Below are positions 35,029 through 46,631 of a stretch of DNA of 64,000 nucleotides, piece after piece. The notes under the pieces are model-generated. The model was not told where the DNA came from, ran no database searches, and worked only from the letters and a program-made list of their open reading frames with translations. Numbering within the stretch: the stretch's first letter is position 1; every line of letters begins with the position of its first letter. Both the position numbers and the translations under genes were made by a program. This DNA is from Halobaculum rubrum (GTDB lineage Archaea; Halobacteriota; Halobacteria; Halobacteriales; Haloferacaceae), in contig NZ_CP082284.1 in NCBI RefSeq assembly GCF_019880225.1, positions 806,001 through 870,000 on the forward strand, given 5' to 3'.

Positions 35029-36021
35029 ATGAAGACGCTGCTGCTCAACAGCGACGACGTGCACGAGAACGCGGCGATGGACGAGCTCGTGCCGGCCATC
35101 GAGGAGGCGTTCGCCGCCTACCAGCGCGGCGACGCCCAGATGCCGCCCAAGAGCTACATCGATCTCCCGACGTACAACGGCGACTTCCGCTCGATGCCCG
35201 CCTACCTCGACGCCGGCGACTGGGACGCGGCGGGCGTCAAGTGGGTGAACGTCCACACCGACAACGAGGAGCAGTACGACCTCCCGACGGTGATGGGAAC
35301 GATGATCTACTCGGACCCGAAGAACGCGTTCCCGCTCGCGATCCTCGACGGCACGGAGTTGACGATGAAGCGCACGGGCGCCGCCGCCGCCGTCGCCACC
35401 GACCACCTCGCCGTCTCGGACGCCTCCTCGCTGGGGATCGTCGGCGCCGGCGTCCAGTCGTACACTCAGTTGGAGGCCATCTCGTCCGTCCGCGACATCG
35501 AGGAGGTCGTGATCTCCGACCTCTCGGAGGAGCGCGTCGCCCGGTTCATCGACGCCTTCGAGGACCGCTTCGACGTCCGCGCGGGCTCCATCGAGGAGGC
35601 CGCCGGCTGCGACGTGCTCTCGACGGTGACGCCCGTCGAGGACCCGATCGTCTCCCGCGACGCCGTCGGCGACCACACCCACATCAACGCGATGGGCGCC
35701 GACGCCGAGGGGAAACACGAACTCGCGGACGAGGTGCTGCTCGACGCGACGCTCGTCATCGACGACTACGAGCAGACCACCCACTCCGGGGAGATCAACG
35801 TCCCCTACGCGGCGGGCGTCCTCGGCGACGACGACATCGACGGCCAGATCGGCGAGATCGTCGTCGGCGAGAAGGCGGGTCGAACGACCGACGACGGTAT
35901 CACCGTGTTCGACTCCACGGGCCTGGCGATCCAGGACGTGGCCGCCGCTCACGTCGTGTACGAGCACGCGAACGAGCGCGACAACGGCTACGAGTTCGAT
36001 CTGCTCGGACTCGACGAGTAG
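35029..36021 (+). CDS. Alanine dehydrogenase (ornithine cyclodeaminase/mu-crystallin family)
   Basis: A 330-aa NAD(P)-dependent enzyme. The Rossmann motif SLGIVGAGVQSYTQLEAIS lies near residue 125; the substrate-binding segments MPAYL and VKWVNVHTDNE and the catalytic-region TELTMKRTGAAAAVATDHLA match archaeal alanine dehydrogenases of this family. It would interconvert alanine and pyruvate with ammonia; ornithine cyclodeaminase activity is the alternative. Stands alone, with 238 bases upstream that hold only promoter-like AT-rich stretches. Confidence 0.88.
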   Translation: MKTLLLNSDDVHENAAMDELVPAIEEAFAAYQRGDAQMPPKSYIDLPTYNGDFRSMPAYLDAGDWDAAGVKWVNVHTDNEEQYDLPTVMGTMIYSDPKNAFPLAILDGTELTMKRTGAAAAVATDHLAVSDASSLGIVGAGVQSYTQLEAISSVRDIEEVVISDLSEERVARFIDAFEDRFDVRAGSIEEAAGCDVLSTVTPVEDPIVSRDAVGDHTHINAMGADAEGKHELADEVLLDATLVIDDYEQTTHSGEINVPYAAGVLGDDDIDGQIGEIVVGEKAGRTTDDGITVFDSTGLAIQDVAAAHVVYEHANERDNGYEFDLLGLDE

Positions 36022-36058
36022 CGTCGCGCCGGCCGCTCGATCGACACCTCGGGTCCGC

Positions 36059-36298
36059 TCACTCCGCGGACTCCGCCTCGCCAAAGATCGCCTCGATCAC
36101 CTTGCTCACGCCCCAGACAACCGCGACAAACGGGAGCAACGGGACCAAGAGCACGAGCAGGCCGAGAAACACCGCCCAGCCGACCACGTTCATCTCGTCG
36201 TCCGAGTGCGATGTGTAGCCGGGCGTGACCGTCCGGTAGGTCGTCTTCAGGAGGCCGGCGTCGTCGTCCGCGTCGCGGATGTCGGTGTCGGTACTCAT
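36059..36298 (-). CDS. Small membrane protein, 79 aa (DUF7535-like)
   Basis: Starts MSTDTDIRDADDDAGLLKTT at 36298. A soluble acidic N-terminus with TVTPGYTSHSDDEMN is followed by one long or two short membrane segments (WAVFLGLLVLLVPLLPFVAV, VWGVSKVIEAIFG). This layout is common to a small haloarchaeal family resembling DUF7535. Divergent from leuS (134-base gap). Function unknown. Confidence 0.75.
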   Translation of the reverse strand: MSTDTDIRDADDDAGLLKTTYRTVTPGYTSHSDDEMNVVGWAVFLGLLVLLVPLLPFVAVVWGVSKVIEAIFGEAESAE

Positions 36299-36432
36299 GT
36301 ACAAGCATACGTTCGATGACAGCATATCGCTTGTGTCGGTTGGCACATCCTGAGACCGGTCGCGAGTCGGTACTACCGCCGTGTTCGATGGAAAGGTATA
36401 GGGGCGGAAGCGGCCGAACGAGCACATAAGAG

Positions 36433-39159
<2,727 letters not shown>

Positions 39160-39205
39160 CGGGCGCCGCGCGACTTCCCCTCACACTCACTCACGTTCGA
39201 CTTTC

Positions 39206-39748
39206 TCACTCCCGTTCGTTCCAGTCGAGATCCACGTCGCGCCGTGCGTCGGGGCCCGCCGCGAACGGGCCGAAGCCGTACACGACGACGAACACCGCCA
39301 GCGCCGGCAGGAAGTTGCCGACGAGCGGGAGCAGGACGAACGGGAGGTCGACGAACACGGTTCGCGGGGCGAACGCTGCGAGCAGCGCCACCCACGCGCC
39401 CGGCAGGACGATCAGACCGCCGGCGACCTCGACTCGGCGAGCGCGGTCCGTCGCGCTCGCCGGCGCGCCGCCGCGCCACGCGCCCGCGAGGGCCGCCAGC
39501 GCGACGACACCCGCGAGGAGGCCGCCGTCGGCCGGCCCCGCGAAGCCGGCGGACCAGCCCGGGGCGTCGAGGAAGGCGAGGACGCCCGCCAGCGACACGC
39601 CGAGGTGGACCGCGGCGAGTCCCCACGCCGCGGCGGCGACCGCGCGGTCGCGGGGCGTTCCGGGCGTGGTCTCCGTCGACGACGTGGACTCGGACACGGA
39701 CGATAGAACGCGATCGGCGCCCAAATCGGCGTCGAATCCGGCCGGCAT
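39206..39748 (-). CDS. Multi-pass membrane protein, 180 aa
   Basis: After an acidic 33-residue N-terminus there are about five hydrophobic segments (AAAAWGLAAVHLGVSLAGVL, GGLLAGVVALAALAGAWRGG, VEVAGGLIVLPGAWVALLAA, FVDLPFVLLPLVGNFLPALA, VFVVVYGFGPFAAG). The C-terminus is short and charged. No motif identifies a transporter or enzyme. Convergent with leuS (46-base gap). Confidence 0.75.
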   Translation of the reverse strand: MPAGFDADLGADRVLSSVSESTSSTETTPGTPRDRAVAAAAWGLAAVHLGVSLAGVLAFLDAPGWSAGFAGPADGGLLAGVVALAALAGAWRGGAPASATDRARRVEVAGGLIVLPGAWVALLAAFAPRTVFVDLPFVLLPLVGNFLPALAVFVVVYGFGPFAAGPDARRDVDLDWNERE

Positions 39749-39890
39749 CGGCCCCGGCGAGCGTCAATCGTGGTCGCTGTCGACCGGGGCGACAGGGAGT
39801 GACTGAAGAAAGAGAGGTGTGATAGCAGGGAAAGATGGAACGCGATAGCGAGGAACGAAATACCGATCGGAGGTCAGTCGATCCGCCCGA

Positions 39891-40331
39891 TCAGTTCACG
39901 TCGATGTGGTGGCCCTCGTCGCCCTCCTCGTCCGCGTGGACCTTGGGGAGGGTGACGGTGAGCACGCCGTTGGCGTAGGTCGCGCTCGCGTCGTCCTCGC
40001 GGACCTCGGCGGGGAGGGTGATCGAGCGGCGCAGCGACTCGGCGCGGCGCTCGCGGCGCAGGTACGCGCCGGCGTCGTCGCTCTCCTCGTGGCTGATCTC
40101 GTGCTCGGCGCGGATCGAGAGGACGCCGTCGCGGACGGTCAGGTCGATGTCCTCCGTCTCGAAGCCGGGGAGGTCGGCCATTACCGCGATCTCGTCGTCG
40201 TACTCGGCCATGTCGACGTCGATACCCGAGCGTCGCATCCCGTCGAGGTCGCCCCAGTCCATTCGCCCGACGTTGCGGGACATGCGGTCGAACATCCGGT
40301 TCATCTCGTCGAAGGGAGTAATGTTACTCAT
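39891..40331 (-). CDS. Hsp20/alpha-crystallin small heat-shock protein
   Basis: A 146-aa holdase chaperone with a complete alpha-crystallin domain: VDMAEYDDEIAVMADLPGFE, DIDLTVRDGVLSIRAE, and the closing ATYANGVLTVTLPK with the family GVL motif. The N-terminal arm MSNITPFDEMNRMFDRMSRN is typical. The C-terminal tail is short and acidic and lacks a clear I-x-I/V assembly motif apart from HHIDVN. A TATA-like box 35-41 bases upstream of the ATG suits heat-inducible expression. Confidence 0.92.
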   Translation of the reverse strand: MSNITPFDEMNRMFDRMSRNVGRMDWGDLDGMRRSGIDVDMAEYDDEIAVMADLPGFETEDIDLTVRDGVLSIRAEHEISHEESDDAGAYLRRERRAESLRRSITLPAEVREDDASATYANGVLTVTLPKVHADEEGDEGHHIDVN

Positions 40332-40365
40332 GAAATATCACCGAGTTAAGAAACGTCTCATCAGG

Positions 40366-40372
40366 TATTAAA
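40366..40372 (-). promoter_or_regulatory. TATA-like box of the Hsp20 gene
   Basis: The minus strand reads tgTTTAATAcct at 40366-40372. Transcription beginning about 25 bases downstream would give a leader of about ten bases before the ATG at 40331. Confidence 0.45.
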
Positions 40373-40494
40373 CACCGCTGGACGCGTGATAGCCCGCTTC
40401 ACGGCTCGATATCCGGTCTCGAGACGACACCTACGCCTCGCGGACGCGGGCACCGACGGGTAACCGTTTTCACCGCCCGTCCCGCAGGTCGGAT

Positions 40495-41139
40495 ATGAAC
40501 GTCACCGTCATCGACTACGGCGTGGGCAACCTCCGGAGCCTCCGCCGCGGACTCGAACGGGCCGGCGCGGACGTGGTGGTCTCCGACGACCCAGACGCGA
40601 TCCGCGACGCGGAGGCGCTCGTGCTCCCGGGCGTCGGCGCGTTTCAGGAGTGTGTGACCAACTCCGAGCCGTTCCACGACGTACTGATCGAGAAGGCCGA
40701 GGACACGCCGATCCTCGGCGTCTGCGTCGGGCTCCAGCTCATGTACGAGGAGAGCACCGAGGGCGCCCCCGAGGGCGAGACCGTCGAGGGACTCGGTCTC
40801 ATCCCGGGGCGCGTCGAGCGACTCCCCGACTCGGTGAAGGTGCCGCACATGGGCTGGAACGAACTCGTGCCCGAACGCGATCACCCGATCACGGACGGGA
40901 TCGACGCCGGCGACTACGCGTACTTCGTCCACTCGTACTGCGCGGACGTGACCGATCGCACCATCGCATCCTGCGAGTACGGCCGCCGATTCGCGGCCGT
41001 CGCAGCCAACGAGGCGGGGAACGTGATCGGCACGCAGTTCCACCCGGAGAAGAGCGGCGAGACCGGACTGAAGGTCCTGAGCAACTTCGTCGAGTACGCC
41101 GAGGCGTACCACGCCGGCGAGGTCGCCGCCGCCGAGTGA
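40495..41139 (+). CDS. hisH: HisH, imidazole glycerol phosphate synthase glutaminase subunit
   Basis: A 214-aa class I glutamine amidotransferase. The nucleophile is C77 in LGVCVGLQLM, and the His/Glu pair is in QFHPEKSG. VIDYGVGNLRSLRRGLERAG and ALVLPGVGAFQECV are HisH-specific. It makes ammonia from glutamine for HisF, giving imidazole glycerol phosphate and AICAR in histidine synthesis. hisF is not in the window; hisE lies 1.2 kb away on the other strand. Confidence 0.95.
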   Translation: MNVTVIDYGVGNLRSLRRGLERAGADVVVSDDPDAIRDAEALVLPGVGAFQECVTNSEPFHDVLIEKAEDTPILGVCVGLQLMYEESTEGAPEGETVEGLGLIPGRVERLPDSVKVPHMGWNELVPERDHPITDGIDAGDYAYFVHSYCADVTDRTIASCEYGRRFAAVAANEAGNVIGTQFHPEKSGETGLKVLSNFVEYAEAYHAGEVAAAE

Positions 41140-41388
41140 CAGAGCAGATGAACCCGCTGCCGTCCCGGCCGTAGCTCGACCGCGACCGGCTGACGCGCCG
41201 CCGACCACACGGATCCGTTCTCCGCTTCCCGCGAACGTTGAAGTCGGAAGCCGGGACCAGGGCCGCCGTGCGGTGAGCACGGTCCCCGGCGGGAAGCGGG
41301 TGCGCGACGCCGGCGTCGGGGTGCCGTCGCGGGGCGTCGCCTGTTCGCCAGCCGATCCGACAGCCGTCGGTTCGGGTCGCGAACCGGC

Positions 41389-42207
41389 TCAGTACACCAC
41401 GTGCTCGGTGTCGTACGAGCCGAGGACGCGGACCCAGCCGTCGCCGACGAGATCCTCCACATCGGCGAGCGCCGCCTGTGCTCGCTCCTCGTACAGGCCG
41501 GCCTCGAAGTCGATGTGGAACAGGTAGTCGCCGAGTCGCTCGCCGCTCGGGCGCGACTCGATGCGCGAGAGGTTCACGTCGCGGTCGGCGAACGCCTCGA
41601 GCAGCTCCAGCAGCAGCCCGGGGTAGTTCGCGCTGGGGTAGACGACGACCGAGGTCTTGCCGCCGGCCTCGGTCCGCTCGTCGTCGCCGGCGATGACGAG
41701 GAACCGCGTCGCGTTCGACGACTGGTCCTGGATGTCCTCGGCGAGCACGCGCAGGTCGACGCCGTCGTCGTCGGCGGCGTTCGCGGGATGGCCGATGCCG
41801 GCGACCGTCGGATCCTCGCGGGCTCGCTCGACGCCGCGAGCCGTGGAGGCGACGGCCTCCCGCTGGGCGTCGGGGTACTCGCGTTCCAGGTAGTCGCGAC
41901 ACTGCGCGAGCGCCTGCGAGTGGGAGGCGACCACGTCGAACGTCTCCGCTTGCGCCAACAGCGCGTGGCGGATCGGCGTGACGAGCTCGCGGACGACCGC
42001 CACGTCCGCCTCGATGAGCGCGTCGAGGCTCTCGGTGACGCTTCCCTCGATGCTGTTCTCGACGGGAACGACCCCGCGGTCGTACTCGCCGTCGGCCACG
42101 GACTCGACGATAGCCGTGACCGACTCGCGGAAGGCGACGTCGTCGGCGACGGCCCGCGCGGCGCGATGGGAGTACGTGCCGGCGGGACCGAGTGTGACTG
42201 CCTGCAT
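41389..42207 (-). CDS. pheA: Prephenate dehydratase
   Basis: A 272-aa enzyme that converts prephenate to phenylpyruvate for phenylalanine. MQAVTLGPAGTYSHRAARAV and VPVENSIEGSVTESLDALIE are the periplasmic-binding-like catalytic domain, and NATRFLVIAGDD contains the TRF catalytic motif. From about residue 190 an ACT domain (NYPGLLLELLEAFADRDVNL, SRIESRP) should give allosteric inhibition by phenylalanine. No chorismate mutase is fused. Convergent with hisH; the 249 bases between are empty. Confidence 0.95.
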   Translation of the reverse strand: MQAVTLGPAGTYSHRAARAVADDVAFRESVTAIVESVADGEYDRGVVPVENSIEGSVTESLDALIEADVAVVRELVTPIRHALLAQAETFDVVASHSQALAQCRDYLEREYPDAQREAVASTARGVERAREDPTVAGIGHPANAADDDGVDLRVLAEDIQDQSSNATRFLVIAGDDERTEAGGKTSVVVYPSANYPGLLLELLEAFADRDVNLSRIESRPSGERLGDYLFHIDFEAGLYEERAQAALADVEDLVGDGWVRVLGSYDTEHVVY

Positions 42208-42294
42208 ACCCCGCCGTGCGCCGGCGACCCCGATAAGGACACCGGGTCCGTCAGAACTTCCACACGACGACCCGGACCGAGCGGGATCCGGCTC

Positions 42295-42657
42295 TCAGAA
42301 GCGATCGCGTAGCTCCGCCCGCAGGTCCGCCACGTCGAGGTCCTTCCGTGCGAACAGCACGAGCAGGTGGTACACGAGGTCGGCCGCCTCCGCAGTCAGC
42401 TCCTCGTCGTCGTCGTCTTTCGCCGCGAGGATCGTCTCGGTCGTCTCCTCGCCGATCTTCTCGAGCACCGCGTTCTCGCCTTTCTCGTGGGTGAACAGCG
42501 AGGCGGTGTACGAGCCCTCGGGGAGGCGCTCCTTTCGGTCCTCGATCGTCGCGAACAGCGCGTCGAGCACCTCCTCGTCGGCGACCGCGGTCGACTCGGG
42601 ATCGGAGTCGCCGTCGGGGACATCGGAGTCTGTGTCGGCCGCGGCGTCGTCGCTCAC
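42295..42657 (-). CDS. hisE: HisE, phosphoribosyl-ATP pyrophosphatase
   Basis: A 120-aa all-alpha NTP pyrophosphohydrolase of the second histidine step. The core is EEVLDALFATIEDRKERLPE, SYTASLFTHEKGENAVLEKI, GEETTETILAAKDDDDEEL and EAADLVYHLLVLFARKDL, with the ExxE and ExxD metal ligands. About 25 acidic residues precede it. The start is a GTG at 42657 overlapping the pdxT stop as GTGA, so the two are coupled. Confidence 0.93.
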   Translation of the reverse strand: MSDDAAADTDSDVPDGDSDPESTAVADEEVLDALFATIEDRKERLPEGSYTASLFTHEKGENAVLEKIGEETTETILAAKDDDDEELTAEAADLVYHLLVLFARKDLDVADLRAELRDRF

Positions 42658-43325
42658 GCGTCGACCTCCGCGTCCGCATCGGCGTCCGTCGGGATCGCCG
42701 CGTGCTCCTGCCCGAAGAACGCCAGATCGTGGATCCGGGAGTCGGGCGTCAACTCGGGGTGGAACGAGGTGGCGATCACCGAACCCTGCTTGACGGCGAC
42801 GGGGTCGCCGTCCCACTCGGCGAGCACCTCGACCCCCTCGTCGAGCTCGCTCGCGGCTTCGCCGCTCCCCTTCGAGCCCACGGACTCGCTGTCGATGACC
42901 GGCGCGCGGATGAACACCGCCGGGAACGGGTCGTCGAGCCCGGTCACTGACAGCGGCGCCTCGAAGGAGTCCGCCTGCCGACCGAACGCGTTGCGGTCGA
43001 CGCTCACGTCGAGGAGGTCGAGCGTCGCAACCCGGTCGTCCTTGGCGTCGCGAGAGGCGACGATGAGCCCCGCACACGTCGCGAGCAGCGGCTTGTCCGC
43101 GGCGACGTGCGCGCGGATCTCCTCGTCGATTCCTTCCTCACGCAACAGCCGGGAGATCGTCGTCGACTCCCCGCCGGGCATGAGCAACACGTCACACTCC
43201 GGGACGACGCCGGCGTCGCGGATCTCGACGACCGCCACGTCGACGCCGTGGCTCGCGGCCGCGCGGCGGACCGCGTCGGCGTGCTCCGAGACGTCGCCCT
43301 GGACGGCGATAACGCCCGCTTTCAT
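42654..43325 (-). CDS. pdxT: PdxT, glutaminase subunit of pyridoxal 5'-phosphate synthase
   Basis: A 223-aa class I glutaminase. MKAGVIAVQGDVSEHADAVR and LLMPGGESTTISRLLREEG are diagnostic; the nucleophile Cys is in LATCAGLIV and the His-x-Glu pair in TSFHPELTPD. It feeds ammonia to PdxS to make PLP. pdxS is not in the window. An acidic insertion (SKGSGEAASELDEGVEV) lies before the C-terminal strands. Overlaps hisE by four bases. Confidence 0.95.
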   Translation of the reverse strand: MKAGVIAVQGDVSEHADAVRRAAASHGVDVAVVEIRDAGVVPECDVLLMPGGESTTISRLLREEGIDEEIRAHVAADKPLLATCAGLIVASRDAKDDRVATLDLLDVSVDRNAFGRQADSFEAPLSVTGLDDPFPAVFIRAPVIDSESVGSKGSGEAASELDEGVEVLAEWDGDPVAVKQGSVIATSFHPELTPDSRIHDLAFFGQEHAAIPTDADADAEVDA

Positions 43326-43373
43326 GCGGGAGAATCGACGGGCTGCGAGTGAAAAGCTGTCGTTCGGACGGAG

Positions 43374-43535
43374 TCAGAACGCGAACCCGAGGATCAACAC
43401 GAGGATGCCGAAGAGGAGCCCGAAGGCGACGACGGTCTTCGGGTCGATCCGGATCGCGTTGCGGTCCTCCGCGTCGAAATAGCGGACGAGCCCCGCGCTG
43501 GACATCAGGCCGCCGCTGTTTTCTCCGCTGCTCAT
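43374..43535 (-). CDS. Sec61-beta / SecG-like preprotein translocase subunit
   Basis: A 53-aa tail-anchored protein: [20 protein letters not shown], then [18 protein letters not shown], then one membrane helix ([15 protein letters not shown]). This is the archaeal Sec61-beta pattern (SSAGL-x-RYF, IDPKTV). It joins SecY and SecE in the protein-conducting channel. The start at 43535 begins directly at the conserved region. Confidence 0.92.
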   Translation of the reverse strand: MSSGENSGGLMSSAGLVRYFDAEDRNAIRIDPKTVVAFGLLFGILVLILGFAF

Positions 43536-43650
43536 ACTGCGGTGATCGTGGGTCGTCCGCCTAAGCCTTTCGACCGGCACTCCCGCGCGGCCGGACGAGG
43601 GCGGCCAGTGAGTAATCCTTATGCGCGGCCCGTCGCAACGGGCGGTCGGC

Positions 43651-43917
43651 ATGAGCGTTCGACTCAAGGACTTCTACGCGGACTGGTGTGGCCCCTGTAA
43701 GACCCAGGACCCGATCCTCGACGAGCTCGAGGCTGACTACCCTGACGTGAGTTTCGAGAAGGTCGACGTCGAAGAAGAGCAGGAGATCGCGAACCAGTAT
43801 CAGGTGCGCTCGCTCCCGACCCTCATCGTCGAGAACGACGACGGCGTCGTCGACCGCTTCGTCGGCGTCACCCAGCGCGAGGACCTCGAGGAGGCGCTCG
43901 CGCAGGCCGGCGCGTAA
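43651..43917 (+). CDS. Thioredoxin
   Basis: An 88-aa minimal thioredoxin with the active site WCGPCK (C13, C16), the cis-Pro loop [11 protein letters not shown], and [17 protein letters not shown] at the C-terminus. It lacks the first beta strand and helix of longer thioredoxins, as many archaeal ones do. The ATG at 43651 was taken in preference to 43621 because it starts at [12 protein letters not shown]. Divergent from the Sec61-beta gene. Confidence 0.92.
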   Translation: MSVRLKDFYADWCGPCKTQDPILDELEADYPDVSFEKVDVEEEQEIANQYQVRSLPTLIVENDDGVVDRFVGVTQREDLEEALAQAGA

Positions 43918-44045
43918 CGCCGAGTCGCCGCCGACCCGTCGCGACCGAGCGGTTCTCAGTCGGGCGTCCGTACCGATGACCAGCGCCGCTCGGGTTCCGA
44001 CCCGACTCGCAACCGTTAACACGGGCGCGGCCGCTTCACACACGT

Positions 44046-44195
44046 ATGGCATCTTTCGAGGCGGCCGAGCGCCGTACGCTCGATAAACTCATCTGCATGC
44101 GGTGCAACGCCCGGAACCCGAAGCGCGCGGACAACTGTCGCAAGTGCGGCTACGGGAACCTCCGCCCCAAGGCGAAGGAGCCCAGAACCGCCTAA
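44046..44195 (+). CDS. rpl40e: Ribosomal protein L40e
   Basis: A 49-aa zinc-ribbon protein: [20 protein letters not shown] then [20 protein letters not shown]. The C17-x2-C20 and C31-x2-C34 pairs bind zinc. In eukaryotes this protein is made fused to ubiquitin; archaea encode it free. Length and sequence match archaeal L40e throughout. Confidence 0.95.
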   Translation: MASFEAAERRTLDKLICMRCNARNPKRADNCRKCGYGNLRPKAKEPRTA

Positions 44196-44300
44196 CGGCG
44201 ACGGCCGGGCGTCGCGCCCGCCGGCGCCGCAGTTGTTTCGACCCACAGTGTCGCCAGCCGCCGTGCCGCCGACTTCCCGGCGGACGGCGTCGAACGCGCC

Positions 44301-44927
44301 CTACTCCTCCGGGTACTTCGGCTCGCGGCGTTCGGCGCGCGCGAGCGCCCGCTCGATCACGTCGCGGACGGAATCGCCGCCGGCCTCGGCGTGGAACGCG
44401 TCCCCGTGGCCGGCGTACAGCGACTCGACGGAGTCGGGGAGCCGGTCGAGCAGCTCCCGAAGGCTCTCGACGAGTCGCTCGCGCGACTGCCCCGCCATGT
44501 CGGTTCGGCCGAACGAGCCGTCGTCGAACGCGCCGTCGTTGTACACGACCACGTCGCCGGAGAACAGCGCGGTCTCCGCGACCAGCGAGACGTGGTCCGT
44601 GGCGTGTCCCGGCGTGTACACGACCTCGGCCGTCTCGTCGCCGATCTCGACCTCGTCGCCGTCGTCGAGCGCGTGGTCGCGCCGCGGGTGATCGCCGTAG
44701 GCGTACAGTTCGGCGTCGAACGCGTCGAGCACCGCGTCCAACTCCCCCACGTGGTCGTGGTGCTGGTGCGTGAGAACCACCCGGTCGAGGTCGTCGGTGT
44801 GCTCGGCCACCGCGTCGACGACGCCCGGCATCGTCCCCGCGTCGACGAGCGTCGGCACCCCGCCGTCGACGAAGTAGGCGTTGCAGGTGAACTCCTCGGC
44901 CTCGCTCGTGACGTTGACCGCGTCCAT
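44301..44927 (-). CDS. Metallo-beta-lactamase-fold hydrolase
   Basis: A 208-aa protein with the metal motif THQHHDHVG (H54, H56, D58, H59), the further ligand in TPGHATDHVS, the Asp in LFSGDVVV and the last His in YAGHGDAF. This is the glyoxalase II-like branch; substrate unknown (a thioester or lactone is usual). Start MDAVNVTSEAEEFTCNAYFV. Convergent with L40e (105-base gap). Confidence 0.88.
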   Translation of the reverse strand: MDAVNVTSEAEEFTCNAYFVDGGVPTLVDAGTMPGVVDAVAEHTDDLDRVVLTHQHHDHVGELDAVLDAFDAELYAYGDHPRRDHALDDGDEVEIGDETAEVVYTPGHATDHVSLVAETALFSGDVVVYNDGAFDDGSFGRTDMAGQSRERLVESLRELLDRLPDSVESLYAGHGDAFHAEAGGDSVRDVIERALARAERREPKYPEE

Positions 44928-45052
44928 GTTCGAACGCTGTGGCGCCGCGCGTAAAAGCCGACCTGCCGCGGCAGCGACGCAGTCGCGGACTCGTCGCGTC
45001 GACCGGACCGACCCCCAGATATTTCTGGCGGTATCGGCTATGTATAGACGGT

Positions 45053-45226
45053 ATGGGCTTCGGAAGCTACGACGAATCCGAACAGGAGAACCAGGCGCTC
45101 GATTCGGATCTCGACGAGGACACCGTCGACGGCGGCGGCGACGCCGACCACGACGGCGACATCGAGTTCGAGTTCGAAGCCTCGAACGACGAACTCCTCG
45201 ACACGCTCGAGGAGATCAAGGACTGA
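45053..45226 (+). CDS. Small acidic conserved protein (DUF5786-like)
   Basis: A 57-aa protein starting MGFGSYDESEQENQALDSDL. It is extremely acidic with a Gly/Asp-rich centre and a short C-terminal helix (SNDELLDTLEEIKD). It matches a small haloarchaeal family (DUF5786 type) often kept near the DUF99 gene. Function unknown. It is followed after 49 bases by the DUF99 gene on the same strand. Confidence 0.8.
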   Translation: MGFGSYDESEQENQALDSDLDEDTVDGGGDADHDGDIEFEFEASNDELLDTLEEIKD

Positions 45227-45275
45227 CGGTCGTCCGGTCGCCGAGCGGGCCCCGACTGCCGCGCCACACAGCACC

Positions 45276-45992
45276 GTGACCCCCGGAACCCGCGCGCTCG
45301 GCGTCGCCGTCTCGGCCGACGGCCGGTCGGACGACGAGCCGCCCGCCCGCGCGACGGTCGCGGCCGCGGTCGTCCGGACCGACCGCGTGGTCGACGGGCT
45401 CTCGTTTTCGACGTGTACCGTCGGCGGGAGCGACGCGACCGCCGCCGTGGTCGAGTGCATCAACCGGCTCGGGCGCCCGGACGCGCGCCACGTCCTGCTC
45501 GCCGGCGTCGCTCCGGCGTGGTTCAACCTGATCGATCTCCGCCGCGTCCACGAGGCGGCCGAGCGCGCGGTCGTCGCGGTCTCGTTCGAGGCGAGCTCCG
45601 GGCTCGAACCCCACCTACGCGAACACTTCACCGGCGACGCCCTCGACCGACGGCTGACCGTCTACGAGTCGCTTCCCGATCGGGAGCCGCTGTCCCTTGA
45701 CGGCGACGAGATCGGCGGTGGCGGCGACGACGCGGTCGACATCGACGGGAGCGGTGACGACGACCGAAAGAGCGAGCGCGAACCCGACGTGTGGGTCCGT
45801 CCGGTCGGCGTCGACGCCGGCGCGGCTCGCCGTATCGTCACCGCGCACACGCCCGAGGGACAGGGTCGTCCCGAACCGCTCCGGGTGGCGAGGCTCGCGG
45901 CTCGCGCCGGTCGTACGTACGCCGAGCGGCGGGCGGAAGCCGCGTCGAATGCCGGACCGAGTTCGGCGTCGAAGGACGCCCGAGACGGGTAG
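45276..45992 (+). CDS. DUF99-family protein (endonuclease dU)
   Basis: A 238-aa protein with the DUF99/UPF0215 pattern: TRALGVAVSADGR, DGLSFSTCTVGGSDATAAVV, VLLAGVAPAWFNLIDLRRVH and AVVAVSFEASSGL. The family is related to endonuclease V and is named endonuclease dU in some databases, implying cleavage at deoxyuridine in DNA. The start is GTG at 45276. An acidic insertion (DGDEIGGGGDDAVDIDGSGD) is halophile-specific. The uracil-DNA glycosylase gene follows after 30 bases, so the two are probably one repair operon. Confidence 0.82.
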   Translation: MTPGTRALGVAVSADGRSDDEPPARATVAAAVVRTDRVVDGLSFSTCTVGGSDATAAVVECINRLGRPDARHVLLAGVAPAWFNLIDLRRVHEAAERAVVAVSFEASSGLEPHLREHFTGDALDRRLTVYESLPDREPLSLDGDEIGGGGDDAVDIDGSGDDDRKSEREPDVWVRPVGVDAGAARRIVTAHTPEGQGRPEPLRVARLAARAGRTYAERRAEAASNAGPSSASKDARDG

Positions 45993-46022
45993 GTTTACCT
46001 CCGCGGCGGGTCGCGTTCGCGT

Positions 46023-46631
46023 ATGAGCGAGCAGTCGCTGGACGGGGACCTGTGCGTGTCCGACTGCGAGCGCTGTCCGGCGCTCGCGGAGTCGCGCTCG
46101 CGGATCGTCAATGGGACCGGGCCGACCGACGCCGACCTCGTGTTCGTCGGCGAGGCCCCGGGTGCCACCGAGGACGAGCAGGGCGAGCCCTTCGTCGGCC
46201 GTTCGGGAACGGTGCTGGACGACGCGCTGCGGGACGCCGGCCTCGCACGCGCCGACGTGCGCATCACCAACTGCGTGCGCTGCCGCCCGCCGGACAACCG
46301 CGACCCCCACAGCGACGAACTGGACAACTGCCGCGGCTACCTCGCCGAAGAACTCGCGCGCGTCGATCCCGAACTCGTCGTCACGCTCGGAAAGGTGCCC
46401 TCACAACACCTCCTCGGCCGCTCGGTCGCGGTAACGAACGAGGCGGGCGAGGTGTTCGACGCCCGCGTCGGCGACGCGGCGGTCCGCCTGCTGGTGTGTC
46501 TCCACCCGGCGGCGACGCTGTACGACCGGAGCCAGGCCGACGCGTTCGAGGAGACGATCCGGACGGCCGCGGAGCTTGCGGGGCTCACGGACGGGGATTC
46601 GGGCGGACAGTCGTCGCTGGGTGACTACTGA
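46023..46631 (+). CDS. udg: Uracil-DNA glycosylase, family 4 (Fe-S type)
   Basis: A 202-aa enzyme that removes uracil from DNA. The motif GEAPGATEDEQGEPFVGRSG holds the catalytic and uracil-binding residues of family 4, and LLVCLHPAATLY is motif 2. Cysteines C15, C18, C84 or C87, and C103 fit the four [4Fe-4S] ligands. It follows the DUF99 gene by 30 bases. Its 3' end overlaps the convergent rhomboid gene by seven bases. Confidence 0.93.
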   Translation: MSEQSLDGDLCVSDCERCPALAESRSRIVNGTGPTDADLVFVGEAPGATEDEQGEPFVGRSGTVLDDALRDAGLARADVRITNCVRCRPPDNRDPHSDELDNCRGYLAEELARVDPELVVTLGKVPSQHLLGRSVAVTNEAGEVFDARVGDAAVRLLVCLHPAATLYDRSQADAFEETIRTAAELAGLTDGDSGGQSSLGDY

